The notes beneath the pieces were generated by a model that saw only the letters and a program-made list of their open reading frames with translations, was not told where the DNA came from and made no database searches. Position numbers and translations under genes: made by a program. From Oceanihabitans gracilariae (GTDB taxonomy: Bacteria > Bacteroidota > Bacteroidia > Flavobacteriales > Flavobacteriaceae), in contig NZ_JBHULM010000011.1 in assembly GCF_042684485.1 (NCBI RefSeq), forward strand, positions 124,001 through 188,000: 64,000 nt of DNA, given 5' to 3'. How positions within the stretch are numbered: position 1 is the first letter of the stretch; the number at the start of each line of letters is the position of its first letter. This document shows, one piece after another, positions 23,570 to 32,587 of the stretch.

Positions 23570-24526
23570 TTAAACCGCTTTTTTCTCGGTACGAATTCTT
23601 TTCTTTTCGGCATAAGCCATAGCGGCATCACGTACCCATTGCCCTTCTTCCCAAGCATCAACTCTTGCTTTCATACGTTCTTTATTCATTGGTCCGTGCC
23701 CTTTTACTACTTGCCAAAACTCATCCCAATTGATTTCACCAAAATCGTAAACGCCTTTTTCTTCGTTCCATTTTAAATCTGGATCTGGAATGGTAAGACC
23801 GATTAACTCGGCTTGTGGCACGGTTTGATCTATAAATTGCTGACGTAAATCGTCATTAGACTTACGTTTTAATTTCCATTTCATGGATTGTTCGGTATGA
23901 ATAGACTCGGCATCTGTTGGGCCTAGCATCATAAGACTTGGCCACCACCAACGGTTTAAAGCGTCTTGCGCCATTTCCTTTTGTTCTGGTGTTCCGTTTG
24001 CCAATTTTATCATGATTTCATAGCCTTGACGTTGGTGAAAGCTTTCTTCTTTACACACACGTACCATGGCTCTAGCGTAAGGTCCGTAAGAGGTATTACA
24101 CAATGGCACTTGATTGATAATTGCAGCACCATCTACTAACCAACCTATAGCTCCCATATCTGCCCAAGTAATGGTTGGGTAGTTAAATATAGAAGAATAT
24201 TTTGCTTTACCAGAGTGTAATTGCTCATAAAGTTCTTCACGAGAAACCCCTAAGGTTTCGCATGCAGAATACAGATATAAGCCATGACCAGCTTCGTCTT
24301 GTACTTTTGCCAATAAGGCTACTTTACGACGTAAGGAAGGTGCTCTTGTAATCCAATTACCCTCTGGAAGCATACCTACAATTTCGGAATGTGCGTGTTG
24401 CGACATTTGCCTGATATGCGTTTTTCGATATTTTTCTGGCATCCAATCTTTAGGTTCGATCTTCTCGTCTCTAGCAATACGTGCTTCGAATTGGGCTTCT
24501 AAATTTTTTATTTGTTCTTCACTCAT
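23570..24526 (-). CDS. paaA: Phenylacetyl-CoA epoxidase catalytic subunit PaaA
   Basis: Di-iron oxygenase subunit that epoxidises the ring of phenylacetyl-CoA using O2. 318 residues, in line with family length (about 310-330). Iron-ligand regions are visible: 'HSEIVGMLPEGNW', 'KVQDEAGHGLYLYSACE' (about 93-109) and 'CKEESFHQRQGYEIM' (about 174-188). 'WWWPSLMMLGPTDAESIHTE' is also a family mark. It lies downstream of paaE in the same direction. Confidence 0.96.
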   Translation of the reverse strand: MSEEQIKNLEAQFEARIARDEKIEPKDWMPEKYRKTHIRQMSQHAHSEIVGMLPEGNWITRAPSLRRKVALLAKVQDEAGHGLYLYSACETLGVSREELYEQLHSGKAKYSSIFNYPTITWADMGAIGWLVDGAAIINQVPLCNTSYGPYARAMVRVCKEESFHQRQGYEIMIKLANGTPEQKEMAQDALNRWWWPSLMMLGPTDAESIHTEQSMKWKLKRKSNDDLRQQFIDQTVPQAELIGLTIPDPDLKWNEEKGVYDFGEINWDEFWQVVKGHGPMNKERMKARVDAWEEGQWVRDAAMAYAEKKRIRTEKKAV

Positions 24527-24534
24527 AATATATA

Positions 24535-24590
24535 GTTGTTAGTGAATCGTATTTAGTGATTAGTGGATTCCTGCTTACACAGGAATGACA
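24535..24590. repeat. Heptamer-phased run joined to a TTCCTGC palindrome
   Basis: GTTGTTA, GTGAATC, GTATTTA, GTGATTA, GTGGATT in strict 7-base phase (24535-24569), running into GGATTCCTGCTTACACAGGA and ATGACA (to 24590). It lies between paaE and paaA. Confidence 0.55.
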
Positions 24591-24623
24591 AATTGTTGAA
24601 ATTCCTTTTTTCTAAGGAATTTA

Positions 24624-25697
24624 TTATACATCAAAATCAACGATAACTTTATCTGATGTTGGTACAGCCTGACAGCTGAGCACTAGGTTTTGTGATACTT
24701 CTTTATCATCTAGCGCGTAATTTATTTTCATTTCAACGCTACCTTCTTTGACTTCACATTTACAGGTACTGCACACACCGCCTTTACAGGCAAATGGTAA
24801 GTCTGCTCCTGCACCTAAGGCTGCGTCGAGGATATTATCATATTCTTTGGTCATGGTAAAAGCGAATTCTTTTCCACCATCTACAATGACAACTTCTGTT
24901 CCTTCTACATTTTGCTGCGATAAGCGCTCAGCTCTTTTAATGTCTTCTTCTGAAAGCCCAGTTACAAAGAGCTCAAAATGCACCAATTCTTTTGGCAATC
25001 CTGCATTTATAAGGTACTGACTAACATAGTTGACCATCTTTTCTGGTCCACATAAAAACACTTCACTAGTATCTGGAATATCGATAAAGGTTTTTGTGAG
25101 GACTTGCATTTTTTCGTCATCAAATCTTCCGTTAAACAACTCGATATCTCTACGCTCTTTGGTTAAGAAATAATAGATTTCTAATCTTCCGAAATAAGTA
25201 TTTCTTAATTGTTCTAGCTCTTCCTTAAAGATAATGGATTTTGCGGTTTTATTGACATAAAACAACTTACAAGTTGCATTCGGTTCGGCTTGTAAATGCG
25301 CTTTTAACATGGATAAAACAGGTGTAATACCACTTCCTGCTGCAAAAAAGAGATAGTTTTTTGCTTTGTTAGGATTGCATTCTACACCAAAAGTTCCGCT
25401 TGGCGACATCACTTCTAGTTCATCTCCTGCAGATAAGGTTTCATTAATATAGGTAGAAAATTTACCACCAGGAATCTCCTTTACTGCGACTTTCCATTCT
25501 TGTTCATAAGGGCTTGTACAAAGCGAGTACGAACGACGAACATCTTCTCCATTAATGTCTGCCTTTAAGGTTAAATGTTGCCCTTGACGAAACTTAAAAG
25601 TCTCATGTAATGCTTGAGGAACATCAAAAGTAATCACCGAAGTGTCTTTGGTTTCCTTGTATATTTCTTTAATCTTTAGTTTATAGAACTCTGCCAT
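24624..25697 (-). CDS. paaE: Phenylacetyl-CoA epoxidase reductase PaaE
   Basis: Passes electrons from NADPH to PaaA. 357 residues. N-terminal ferredoxin-NADP reductase part (about 1-230): FAD motif 'RRSYSLCTSP' (about 54-63) and NADPH site 'FFAAGSGITPVLSMLKAHL'. C-terminal plant-type 2Fe-2S domain (about 265-357) with 'CKGGVCSTCKC' and a fourth Cys in 'NLVLSCQAVP'. It is the first structural gene downstream of the TetR gene and its operator-like palindrome, an unusual position because paaE often comes last. Confidence 0.95.
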   Translation of the reverse strand: MAEFYKLKIKEIYKETKDTSVITFDVPQALHETFKFRQGQHLTLKADINGEDVRRSYSLCTSPYEQEWKVAVKEIPGGKFSTYINETLSAGDELEVMSPSGTFGVECNPNKAKNYLFFAAGSGITPVLSMLKAHLQAEPNATCKLFYVNKTAKSIIFKEELEQLRNTYFGRLEIYYFLTKERRDIELFNGRFDDEKMQVLTKTFIDIPDTSEVFLCGPEKMVNYVSQYLINAGLPKELVHFELFVTGLSEEDIKRAERLSQQNVEGTEVVIVDGGKEFAFTMTKEYDNILDAALGAGADLPFACKGGVCSTCKCEVKEGSVEMKINYALDDKEVSQNLVLSCQAVPTSDKVIVDFDV

Positions 25698-25717
25698 ACG
25701 AATGTTTAAAACATGAA

Positions 25718-25749
25718 ACTAACACTTGTTAGTCTGTTGGACAAAGTTA
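25718..25749 (-). promoter_or_regulatory. paa promoter: -7 box and TetR operator-like palindrome
   Basis: On the minus strand, TAACTTTG (25749-25742) fits the TAnnTTTG -7 box, and the perfect inverted repeat ACTAACACTTGTTAGT (25718-25733) lies just downstream, over the expected start of transcription, 21 bases before the paaE ATG. This is where a TetR repressor would act. The related ACTAGCGTTTGTTAGT is found before the E2 gene. Confidence 0.62.
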
Positions 25750-25765
25750 AGAAATAAATTGCAAA

Positions 25766-26335
25766 TTATTTGTTAATTCCTTGAATTAGGATATTACTAA
25801 GGCTATTTGCTAAATCGTTTGCGTTGAGTGCTTCTTTTTTTGGAATCCATAGGTATAAGGACCTTAAAGTGGAAAGCATAGAAAACATAATGGTTTCAGG
25901 ATTGAGGTTCTTTATTTCGGAAGCAGAGATACCTTCTTCAATAATATTTAAAAAAATAGTTTCGTAGTTATTTCTTAATTTTAAATAATAAGCTAATTGA
26001 TCTTCAAGATGCATCCAATCGTTGTTTAAAGATGCCATTCCGGAAGTATTATTAGTTGTAATTTTTACATGAAGCGCAATAATTTGACTTAATTTATCTA
26101 AACTACTAGCATTAGAACTATTGATAACCTCCATACTTTGGGTAAATTCTTCGGCTAGAGAAATAATAATTTCTTTTAAAATTTCTTGTTTAGAACTTAT
26201 GTGATTATACAAGCTTGCTGCTTTCATACCCATTGCTGTGGCTAAATCACGCATAGTAACAGCACTATATCCTTTTTCTTTAAAAAGCTTAGCAGCTGTT
26301 TTAATAATTTCGTCTTTTCTTGTTTCTGGCTTCAT
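25766..26335 (-). CDS. TetR-family regulator, probable controller of the paa cluster
   Basis: 189 residues. N-terminal HTH: 'RKDEIIKTAAKLFKEKGYSA' then 'VTMRDLATAMGMKAASLYNH' (about 24-43). The C-terminal ligand domain is variable and could bind phenylacetyl-CoA or another acyl-CoA; that is inference from the neighbours. It is on the same strand, 68 bases upstream of paaE, with the palindrome ACTAACACTTGTTAGT in that gap. Another palindrome upstream of its own start suggests self-regulation. Confidence 0.85.
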   Translation of the reverse strand: MKPETRKDEIIKTAAKLFKEKGYSAVTMRDLATAMGMKAASLYNHISSKQEILKEIIISLAEEFTQSMEVINSSNASSLDKLSQIIALHVKITTNNTSGMASLNNDWMHLEDQLAYYLKLRNNYETIFLNIIEEGISASEIKNLNPETIMFSMLSTLRSLYLWIPKKEALNANDLANSLSNILIQGINK

Positions 26336-26364
26336 ATAGGTAGGAAAGATAAAAAAATTATGTT

Positions 26365-26378
26365 GTAACTATTGTTAC
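26365..26378. promoter_or_regulatory. Palindrome in the TetR/rhodanese divergent gap
   Basis: GTAACTATTGTTAC, an inverted repeat 30 bases upstream of the TetR start. It resembles the paaE operator half-site (GTTAGT) only loosely, so autoregulation is a weak inference. Confidence 0.35.
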
Positions 26379-26422
26379 TTATCTTTTGAAATAATAGCTA
26401 GTAATTTGTAAAAAAATAAATT

Positions 26423-26728
26423 ATGGGCTTATTAGACACTTTATTTGGAAATAAAAACGATAAAATCAAAGATTTTCAATCTAGAAATGCTGTTATAATT
26501 GATGTAAGAACAACAGGAGAATATAGTCAAGGTGCTATTCCTGGTTCAAAAAACATTCCGTTACAAATTATAAACAGTAAAATAAAAGAGATTAAAAAAC
26601 TAAACAAACCAGTAATAACTTGTTGTGCTAGTGGTATGCGTTCTGGTAGTGCTGCAAGCATTTTAAAAGCACAAGGTATTGAAGCTATAAATGGTGGAGG
26701 ATGGCTTAGTTTAAGCAAAAAACTATAG
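26423..26728 (+). CDS. Rhodanese-like single-domain protein
   Basis: 101-residue cytoplasmic rhodanese domain. Active-site loop 'CCASGMRSGSA' (about 68-78) contains the catalytic Cys; 'VIIDVRTTGEYSQGAIPGSK' (about 24-43) is the typical entry. It probably moves sulfane sulfur; a specific partner is not apparent. It diverges from the TetR gene and converges on the DUF4230 gene, one base apart. Confidence 0.9.
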   Translation: MGLLDTLFGNKNDKIKDFQSRNAVIIDVRTTGEYSQGAIPGSKNIPLQIINSKIKEIKKLNKPVITCCASGMRSGSAASILKAQGIEAINGGGWLSLSKKL

Positions 26729-26729
26729 T

Positions 26730-27335
26730 TTAAAACTTAAATTGCTCTGGATTATTTACAGGTGTTTCGTTGTATTTTAAGGTCCAACCTAAAGAATTGG
26801 TCAAGATATAAAACTTAGACAGCTCACTTATTAATCTATTTTCTGCATTTTCTCTAAGACCTGAAGCTTCTAGTTTTTTCATTAGCGACATTTTAATGGT
26901 GCTTTTTATATCATTATAATCTTTTGCTTGAAAAGGATTAAAATAATCTGCTTGCACGTCATAATACTCTAGATCTGGATGTATTTTTATTTCTGCTTCT
27001 GGAATATATTTTAGGGTAAGTGTTTTATTTTGCTGATCTACTTGAAATTCCATTTTACTTAAATCATAAGCAATAGTAACATATGCATTTACAACTACCA
27101 GTGCTTTTTTATCGGAAGTAAAGTATTGTCCGAAAATTTCTTTTGAGTTATTATAATTAAACACCTCACTAAAATGACCTTCGGTTACTACAAGCTTTCC
27201 AACGTTTTTTATTTGTTCTTGAATTAATAAAGAACTTTCTTGAAGTACTATTTTGTCTTCTTTTTGGTTGTTGTAATATTTAAAGGTGATTAACACTGCA
27301 AGTGCTATAAGAATACCAAGAATAATTTTTCGCAT
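26730..27335 (-). CDS. DUF4230 membrane-anchored protein
   Basis: 201 residues. One N-terminal membrane segment ('IILGILIALAVLITFKYY', 3-20), then an extracytoplasmic domain with DUF4230 features: 'VGKLVVTEGHFSEVF', 'ALVVVNAYVTIAYDLSKMEF', 'LTLKYIPEAEIKIHPDLEYY' and 'GWTLKYNETP' near the end. The family is common in Bacteroidetes and of unknown function. Single gene. Confidence 0.82.
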   Translation of the reverse strand: MRKIILGILIALAVLITFKYYNNQKEDKIVLQESSLLIQEQIKNVGKLVVTEGHFSEVFNYNNSKEIFGQYFTSDKKALVVVNAYVTIAYDLSKMEFQVDQQNKTLTLKYIPEAEIKIHPDLEYYDVQADYFNPFQAKDYNDIKSTIKMSLMKKLEASGLRENAENRLISELSKFYILTNSLGWTLKYNETPVNNPEQFKF

Positions 27336-27351
27336 ATTTCAAAAATACACA

Positions 27352-27404
27352 TAAAAAAAACATCAACTACAATTTCTTAAAATGAATAAGTTTGTGGTTG
27401 ATGT
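27352..27404 (-). terminator. Terminator downstream of the GSCFA gene
   Basis: On the minus strand, a 13-bp stem ACATCAACCACAA / TTGTAGTTGATGT around a 19-base loop, followed by eight T. It lies about 120 bases after the GSCFA gene stop; the rest of the 186-base gap shows nothing. Confidence 0.65.
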
Positions 27405-27521
27405 TTAATAAATAATTGATTAATAGCTTTATAAATATAGCATATATAAATCAATTAACACTACTTTTTCGACTAAACGAAAAATAAAAAGACCATATGT
27501 AAATACCTATCTTGTTTGTAG

Positions 27522-28481
27522 TCAAAAGATTACAAAATCATGTTTCGTTTTAATTCTTTTTATTTTCTGATCTAGTGCATCTAAAAATTGAAGATGCGCT
27601 TTAGCATTTGGATTAAATGGTTTATGCATTAAGCCTTTTTGTATCGTGTCAATTTCCTGCATTGTTTTATTGGCTTCAGAAGAAATCCAAACCTGTTGAA
27701 ACTTATTCCATATATAACTTACTGCTAACTTATTAGGATGCAACATATCTTCTTTATAGAAACGATAATCTCTAAGTTCATCTAACATAATTTCAAAACT
27801 AGGAAAATATGCCAAACCTAAGGATTGCTCTTTTTCTTGCAGTAATTGATGAATTGCTGTAATTAAATGCGATTTACTTTGTGTATTTTCTACAAAACCA
27901 TCTTTTATATGTCTTACAGGAGAAACCGTAAAAATTACTGAAGCATTAGCATTTACTTGTTTAATTTTTGAAACTATATTTTTTAAGGAATTTAAAATTT
28001 CATCTACTGTAAGTAATTGTTTTGTAAATGCTTTTTGTGGTACTTTGTGGCAATTAGCAACAATAGTATTGGTTTCTATATGCTTATACACCCAAGCAGT
28101 ACCTAAGGTAATGATAATGTGTGTTGCTTTTGTTAGTTGTTGATTGGTAGTTTGTATGGTAGCGTTTAAATCTTCTAACAAAATGGCTTTAGATGCATTA
28201 CTTAATTTTGAATGTACATCAAAACAATGCCACTGTTCGTTATGAAAGAAGACATCTTTGTCTGTATATTTTTTTAAATCTAAAGCCTTTTCAACTACTG
28301 TTTCAATAGCTTTTGGGTGAAACAAAATACCAAAAGGATTCACTAAGGATTGAAACTTAAAATAAGTAAACTTTTCGCCTATATTTTCTGAAAAGCACGA
28401 ACCTAAAAGCAAGAGTTTTGCATTATAATCTATAAGATTATTTTTCTCTTGCTTTAGTGGTATTTGTGTTTGTAGTTTCAA
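27522..28481 (-). CDS. GSCFA domain protein
   Basis: 319 residues with the name-giving motif in 'LLLLGSCFSENIGEKF' (about 28-43), 'NPFGILFHPKAI', 'LGTAWVYKHIETN', 'FTVSPVRHIKDG' and 'KEDMLHPNKLAVSYIW' (Asp/His near 245-250). The fold resembles SGNH hydrolases: Ser in GSCFS, Asp-x-x-His near the end. The family's substrate is unknown; polysaccharide or cell-wall ester processing is a guess. It follows the small secreted gene at 28484 by two bases, so they are one operon downstream of alaS. Confidence 0.87.
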   Translation of the reverse strand: MKLQTQIPLKQEKNNLIDYNAKLLLLGSCFSENIGEKFTYFKFQSLVNPFGILFHPKAIETVVEKALDLKKYTDKDVFFHNEQWHCFDVHSKLSNASKAILLEDLNATIQTTNQQLTKATHIIITLGTAWVYKHIETNTIVANCHKVPQKAFTKQLLTVDEILNSLKNIVSKIKQVNANASVIFTVSPVRHIKDGFVENTQSKSHLITAIHQLLQEKEQSLGLAYFPSFEIMLDELRDYRFYKEDMLHPNKLAVSYIWNKFQQVWISSEANKTMQEIDTIQKGLMHKPFNPNAKAHLQFLDALDQKIKRIKTKHDFVIF

Positions 28482-28483
28482 TG

Positions 28484-28861
28484 TTATTTTTTAACCGCTT
28501 TCTTCTTTTCTTTATATTTTGCTTTTAACACAGATTGAGTCTCTGGCAAAACATAAGGATAGTTTCCTAAACCATTTTCTTTATTAAACAAAGCCAACTC
28601 ACGTTTGGTTTGCACATCTAAAACTCCTGTTTCTACTATAGTATAGTCTAAAAAAAGAAGCTGCTTCTGTATCTTACTTATTTGTTTATTGCTAAGATTT
28701 TTAACGGTTTCCACCCAATGCTCTTTGCCATTTTCATCAACATAATGACAAAACATGGCTGTATTTTTACCTGTATTTTTTTCTTTTAATGCAGGTAATG
28801 TCTGCGCATGCATAGCAGACATAAACAACATTATAAAAAAAACCAATACAGACCTTTTCAT
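28484..28861 (-). CDS. Small secreted protein with peptidoglycan-binding-like fold
   Basis: 125 residues. Signal peptide 'SVLVFFIMLFMSAMHAQ', cut at about HAQ. Residues about 60-105 ('ISKIQKQLLFLDYTIVETGV', 'TKRELALFNKENGLG') follow the PG_binding_1 rhythm (Q-x-x-L...G...D...T...A...F). The C-terminus is Lys-rich. Cell-wall binding is inferred. It lies five bases after alaS and two before the GSCFA gene. Confidence 0.68.
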   Translation of the reverse strand: MKRSVLVFFIMLFMSAMHAQTLPALKEKNTGKNTAMFCHYVDENGKEHWVETVKNLSNKQISKIQKQLLFLDYTIVETGVLDVQTKRELALFNKENGLGNYPYVLPETQSVLKAKYKEKKKAVKK

Positions 28862-28866
28862 GCGCT

Positions 28867-31482
28867 CTATTTTATATAGTTTTCACTCTCTTTAAGGGCT
28901 AATTCTATACCTCCTGGATTTTTCCCTCCTGCAGTTGCAAAGAAAGGCTGTCCTCCTCCTCCTCCTTGAATATGCTTACCAAGCTCTCTAACTACAGTTC
29001 CTGCATTTAAGCCTTTTTCTGCTACTAATTCTTTAGAGATATAGCAAGAAAGCAATGCTTTTCCGTTTTGTTCTGTTGCAAATAATAAAAATATATTGGT
29101 TTGATTTTGACCTAAATTAAAACATGCATCTTTAATACCTGCAGCATCTAAGTCTATTTTTTTAGCTAAAAACTGAATACCATTAACTTCTGATATTTCG
29201 TTTTTAAGATCGCTAATAATATTTTTAGCTTTATCTTTTAAAAGGCTTTCAATTTGCTTTTTTAATTCGGTGTTTTCAGACTGTAAATTTTGTAATGCTT
29301 TTACAGGTTCTTTTGCATTGTTTAGTAAATCTTTCATTTCAAAATACGCTCTGTTATTTTCAAAATAAAAGTCTTTAACAGCATCATTAGTTATAGCTTC
29401 AATTCTACGTACACCTGCTGCAACTGCTCCTTCAGACACAATTTTAAAATGCCAAATATCTGCTGTATTTTTTACATGTGTTCCTCCACAAAGCTCAATA
29501 GATTGTCCGAAACGAATCGTACGAACAGCATCTCCATATTTTTCACCAAAAAGAGCCATTGCACCTTCTTCTAGTGCTTTATCCATAGACACATTTCTAT
29601 TTTCTTGCAAAGGTAATTTACCATCTATTCTAGCGTTTACAAAGTTTTCTACGTCACGTAATTCTTCTACTGTTAATTTAGAAAAATGCGAAAAATCAAA
29701 TCGTAAATATTTAGAATGCACAGCAGAACCTTTTTGCTCTACATGATCACCTAAAACTTCGCGTAAAGCTTGATGTAATAAATGTGTTGCTGTATGGTTA
29801 CACTCGGTTCTGTAACGCTGTTTAGCATCTACTGTAGCATCAAACACTTGGTTTACATCACCAGGTAATTCTTTGGTAATATGAATAATAACATTGTTTT
29901 CTTTTTTAGTATCTACTATGTAAAAAACGTTTCCGTTACTAGATGCTATATATCCTTTATCACCAACTTGACCTCCTCCTTCTGCATAAAACGGAGTTAA
30001 ATTAAATACCAATTGGTATAATTCACCATCTTTTTTAGAAACTACTTTTCGGTATTTAGTAATTTTTACTTTAGCTTCTAATTGGTCATAACCAATAAAC
30101 TCTTGTTCCTCATCTTCTATTAAAACCGTCCAATCATCCGATTTTAGTTCAGATGCTTCACGACCTCTTCCTTGTTGTTCTTTTAAGCGTTTATTAAACT
30201 CTCCTTTGTTATAAGAAAAACCTTTTTCTCGTAATATTAAATCGGTTAAATCTTCAGGAAAACCGTAAGTATCTTTAAGTTCAAAAACCTTAGAACCTGA
30301 CACTTGTTTATCTGTTGCATTAGCAACGATACGATCTAAAATAGCTAGACCTTGATCTAATGTTCTTAAAAACGAAGCCTCTTCTTCTTTAATTACATTT
30401 TCAATAAGTTGTTTTTGTGCTTTTATTTCTGGGAAAGCATCTCCCATTTTTTTACTTAATACATCTACCAACCTGTAAATAAATGGTTCTTTTTTGTCTA
30501 AAAACGTAAATCCGTAACGCACAGCACGACGTAAAATTCTACGAATTACATAACCTGCTCCTGTGTTACTTGGTAGTTGTCCATCCGCAATAGAAAAAGC
30601 TACTGCACGTACGTGATCTGAAATCACACGAATGGCAACATCTACTTTTTCTTCTTTACCATAATCTTTATCTGTAATAGTTTCAATCTCTCTAATTAGA
30701 GGTGTAAACACATCTGTATCATAATTAGATTGCACGTTTTGTAATACCATACAAAGACGCTCAAATCCCATTCCTGTATCTATATGTTTGTTTGGTAAAT
30801 TTTCTAGAGTTCCGTTAGCTTTACGGTTGTATTGCATGAATACAAGATTCCAGATTTCTACCACTTGCGGATGGTCCATATTTACTAAAGACTTACCATC
30901 TACTTTGGCTTTTTCTTCTGCCGAACGTATATCTACATGAATTTCACTACAAGGTCCGCAAGGTCCTTGCTCACCCATTTCCCAAAAATTATCTTTTTTA
31001 TTCCCTTTTAAAATACGGTCTTCAGAAATGTATTGTTTCCAAATATCATATGCTTCGGTATCCATTTCAAGATTATCATCGTCATCGCTACCTTCAAAAA
31101 CAGTAACATATAAAATATCTTTATCAATTTTATACACATCTACTAAAAGCTCCCAAGCCCAAGCAATAGCTTCTTTTTTAAAATAATCACCAAAAGACCA
31201 ATTTCCTAACATTTCAAAAAGGGTATGATGATACGTATCATAACCAACCTCTTCTAAATCATTATGTTTACCAGAAACTCGCAAGCATTTTTGACTATCT
31301 GTAAGTCTCGTATTTTTAGGTTCTGCATTTCCTAAAAAGTATTCTTTAAAAGGAGCCATTCCAGAATTTACAAACATTAATGTTGGGTCATCTTTTAAAA
31401 CCATTGGTGCAGATGGTACGATGCTATGTTTTTTTTCTTCGAAAAAACTTAAAAATTTTGAGCGAATATCTTGAGATTTCAT
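28867..31482 (-). CDS. alaS: Alanyl-tRNA synthetase
   Basis: Charges tRNA-Ala. 871 residues, full length. Class II core in the N-terminal half ('PSAPMVLKDDPTLMFVNSGM', 'HHTLFEMLGNWSFGDYFK', 'EMGEQGPCGPCSEIH', 'NTDMGFERL'-like 'HIDTGMGFERL'); editing domain with the zinc motif HTATHLLH (about 565-572) and 'ELCGGTHVKNT'; C-terminal C-Ala domain ending in the Gly-rich 'HIQGGGGGQPFFATAGGKN'. Start MKSQDIRSKFLSFFEEK is standard. It is divergent from the M23 peptidase gene. Confidence 0.98.
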   Translation of the reverse strand: MKSQDIRSKFLSFFEEKKHSIVPSAPMVLKDDPTLMFVNSGMAPFKEYFLGNAEPKNTRLTDSQKCLRVSGKHNDLEEVGYDTYHHTLFEMLGNWSFGDYFKKEAIAWAWELLVDVYKIDKDILYVTVFEGSDDDDNLEMDTEAYDIWKQYISEDRILKGNKKDNFWEMGEQGPCGPCSEIHVDIRSAEEKAKVDGKSLVNMDHPQVVEIWNLVFMQYNRKANGTLENLPNKHIDTGMGFERLCMVLQNVQSNYDTDVFTPLIREIETITDKDYGKEEKVDVAIRVISDHVRAVAFSIADGQLPSNTGAGYVIRRILRRAVRYGFTFLDKKEPFIYRLVDVLSKKMGDAFPEIKAQKQLIENVIKEEEASFLRTLDQGLAILDRIVANATDKQVSGSKVFELKDTYGFPEDLTDLILREKGFSYNKGEFNKRLKEQQGRGREASELKSDDWTVLIEDEEQEFIGYDQLEAKVKITKYRKVVSKKDGELYQLVFNLTPFYAEGGGQVGDKGYIASSNGNVFYIVDTKKENNVIIHITKELPGDVNQVFDATVDAKQRYRTECNHTATHLLHQALREVLGDHVEQKGSAVHSKYLRFDFSHFSKLTVEELRDVENFVNARIDGKLPLQENRNVSMDKALEEGAMALFGEKYGDAVRTIRFGQSIELCGGTHVKNTADIWHFKIVSEGAVAAGVRRIEAITNDAVKDFYFENNRAYFEMKDLLNNAKEPVKALQNLQSENTELKKQIESLLKDKAKNIISDLKNEISEVNGIQFLAKKIDLDAAGIKDACFNLGQNQTNIFLLFATEQNGKALLSCYISKELVAEKGLNAGTVVRELGKHIQGGGGGQPFFATAGGKNPGGIELALKESENYIK

Positions 31483-31538
31483 TTCTATTTTAAATAATCT
31501 TTAATATTATTAAATGGTCTTAATTGCAAAACAATTTT

Positions 31539-31546
31539 TATCTTTG
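31539..31546 (+). promoter_or_regulatory. Candidate -7 box TATCTTTG before the M23 peptidase gene
   Basis: A perfect TAnnTTTG match 70 bases upstream of the ATG at 31616, in the alaS/M23 divergent gap. Confidence 0.4.
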
Positions 31547-31615
31547 GTCGTTAGCTATTAAGTATTAAATAGGGCTTCTATTTATTTTTCATACAAAAAT
31601 AGTATAAATTATAGA

Positions 31616-32587
31616 ATGAGTAAGGTAAAATATTATTATGATTCTGAAACGCTTTCTTATAGAAAGATAGAGCGTAAAAAAAGACGTACTTTAAAATACA
31701 TTACACTGTTTTTAAGTGCAGCAGCTTTGTTTGGTTTCTTTTTTGTTTTTATAGCAAGTCAATACTTTGAATCTCCTAAAGAAAAAGCTTTAAATAGAGA
31801 GTTACAGAATTTAAAATTAAATTTTGAACTGCTAAATAAAAAGTTTGATGAAGCGGAAGCGGTTTTAGCAAATGTTGAAGATAGAGACAATAACATATAC
31901 AGACTATATTTTGAAGCAAACCCAATTCCTGAAGAACAACGTAAAGCTGGTTTTGGAGGTGTTAATAGATATAAAAAGTTTGAAGGTTATGACAATTCAA
32001 AACTTATTATAGAAAGTAACAAGCGCATAGACAAATTACAAAAACGTATTGTTGTACAATCTAAATCTTTAGATGAAATAGCGATTCTTGCAAAAGAAAA
32101 AGAAAAACTTTTAGCATCTATTCCTGCGATACAACCTATACGAAATGAAGACTTAACACGTATGGCATCTGGTTTTGGTATGCGTACAGACCCATTTACC
32201 AAAGCTAGAAAAATGCATTGGGGAATGGATTTTACAGCACCAAGAGGCACACCAATTTATGCTTCGGGAGATGGTATTGTTATACGTGCAGACAATGGAG
32301 CTGCTGGTTACGGAAACCATATTAGAATAGATCATGGTTATGGTTACGTTTCATTATATGCACATATGTACAAGTATAATGTTAGAAAAAACCAAAAAGT
32401 AAAACGTGGAGATTTAATTGGGTTTGTAGGTAGTACAGGCCGAAGTGAAGCACCACATTTACACTATGAAGTTTTTAAAGACGACCAACGTATTAACCCT
32501 TTAAACTTTTATTATGGAAGTTTAACTGCTGAAGAATTTAATGAATTATTAAAACACGCTTCATTAGAAAACCAATCTCTAGATTAA
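31616..32587 (+). CDS. M23-family murein peptidase
   Basis: 323 residues. Short cytoplasmic N-terminus, one membrane segment (about 29-48, 'YITLFLSAAALFGFFFVFIA'), a coiled-coil linker (about 60-165), then the LytM/M23 domain (about 180-310). Zinc ligands: 'HWGMDFTAPRGTPIYASGDG' (HxxxD) and 'APHLHYEVF' (HxH), so it looks catalytically competent. It should cut peptidoglycan cross-links in the periplasm. Its stop overlaps the MerR start by one base (TAATG). Confidence 0.92.
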   Translation: MSKVKYYYDSETLSYRKIERKKRRTLKYITLFLSAAALFGFFFVFIASQYFESPKEKALNRELQNLKLNFELLNKKFDEAEAVLANVEDRDNNIYRLYFEANPIPEEQRKAGFGGVNRYKKFEGYDNSKLIIESNKRIDKLQKRIVVQSKSLDEIAILAKEKEKLLASIPAIQPIRNEDLTRMASGFGMRTDPFTKARKMHWGMDFTAPRGTPIYASGDGIVIRADNGAAGYGNHIRIDHGYGYVSLYAHMYKYNVRKNQKVKRGDLIGFVGSTGRSEAPHLHYEVFKDDQRINPLNFYYGSLTAEEFNELLKHASLENQSLD

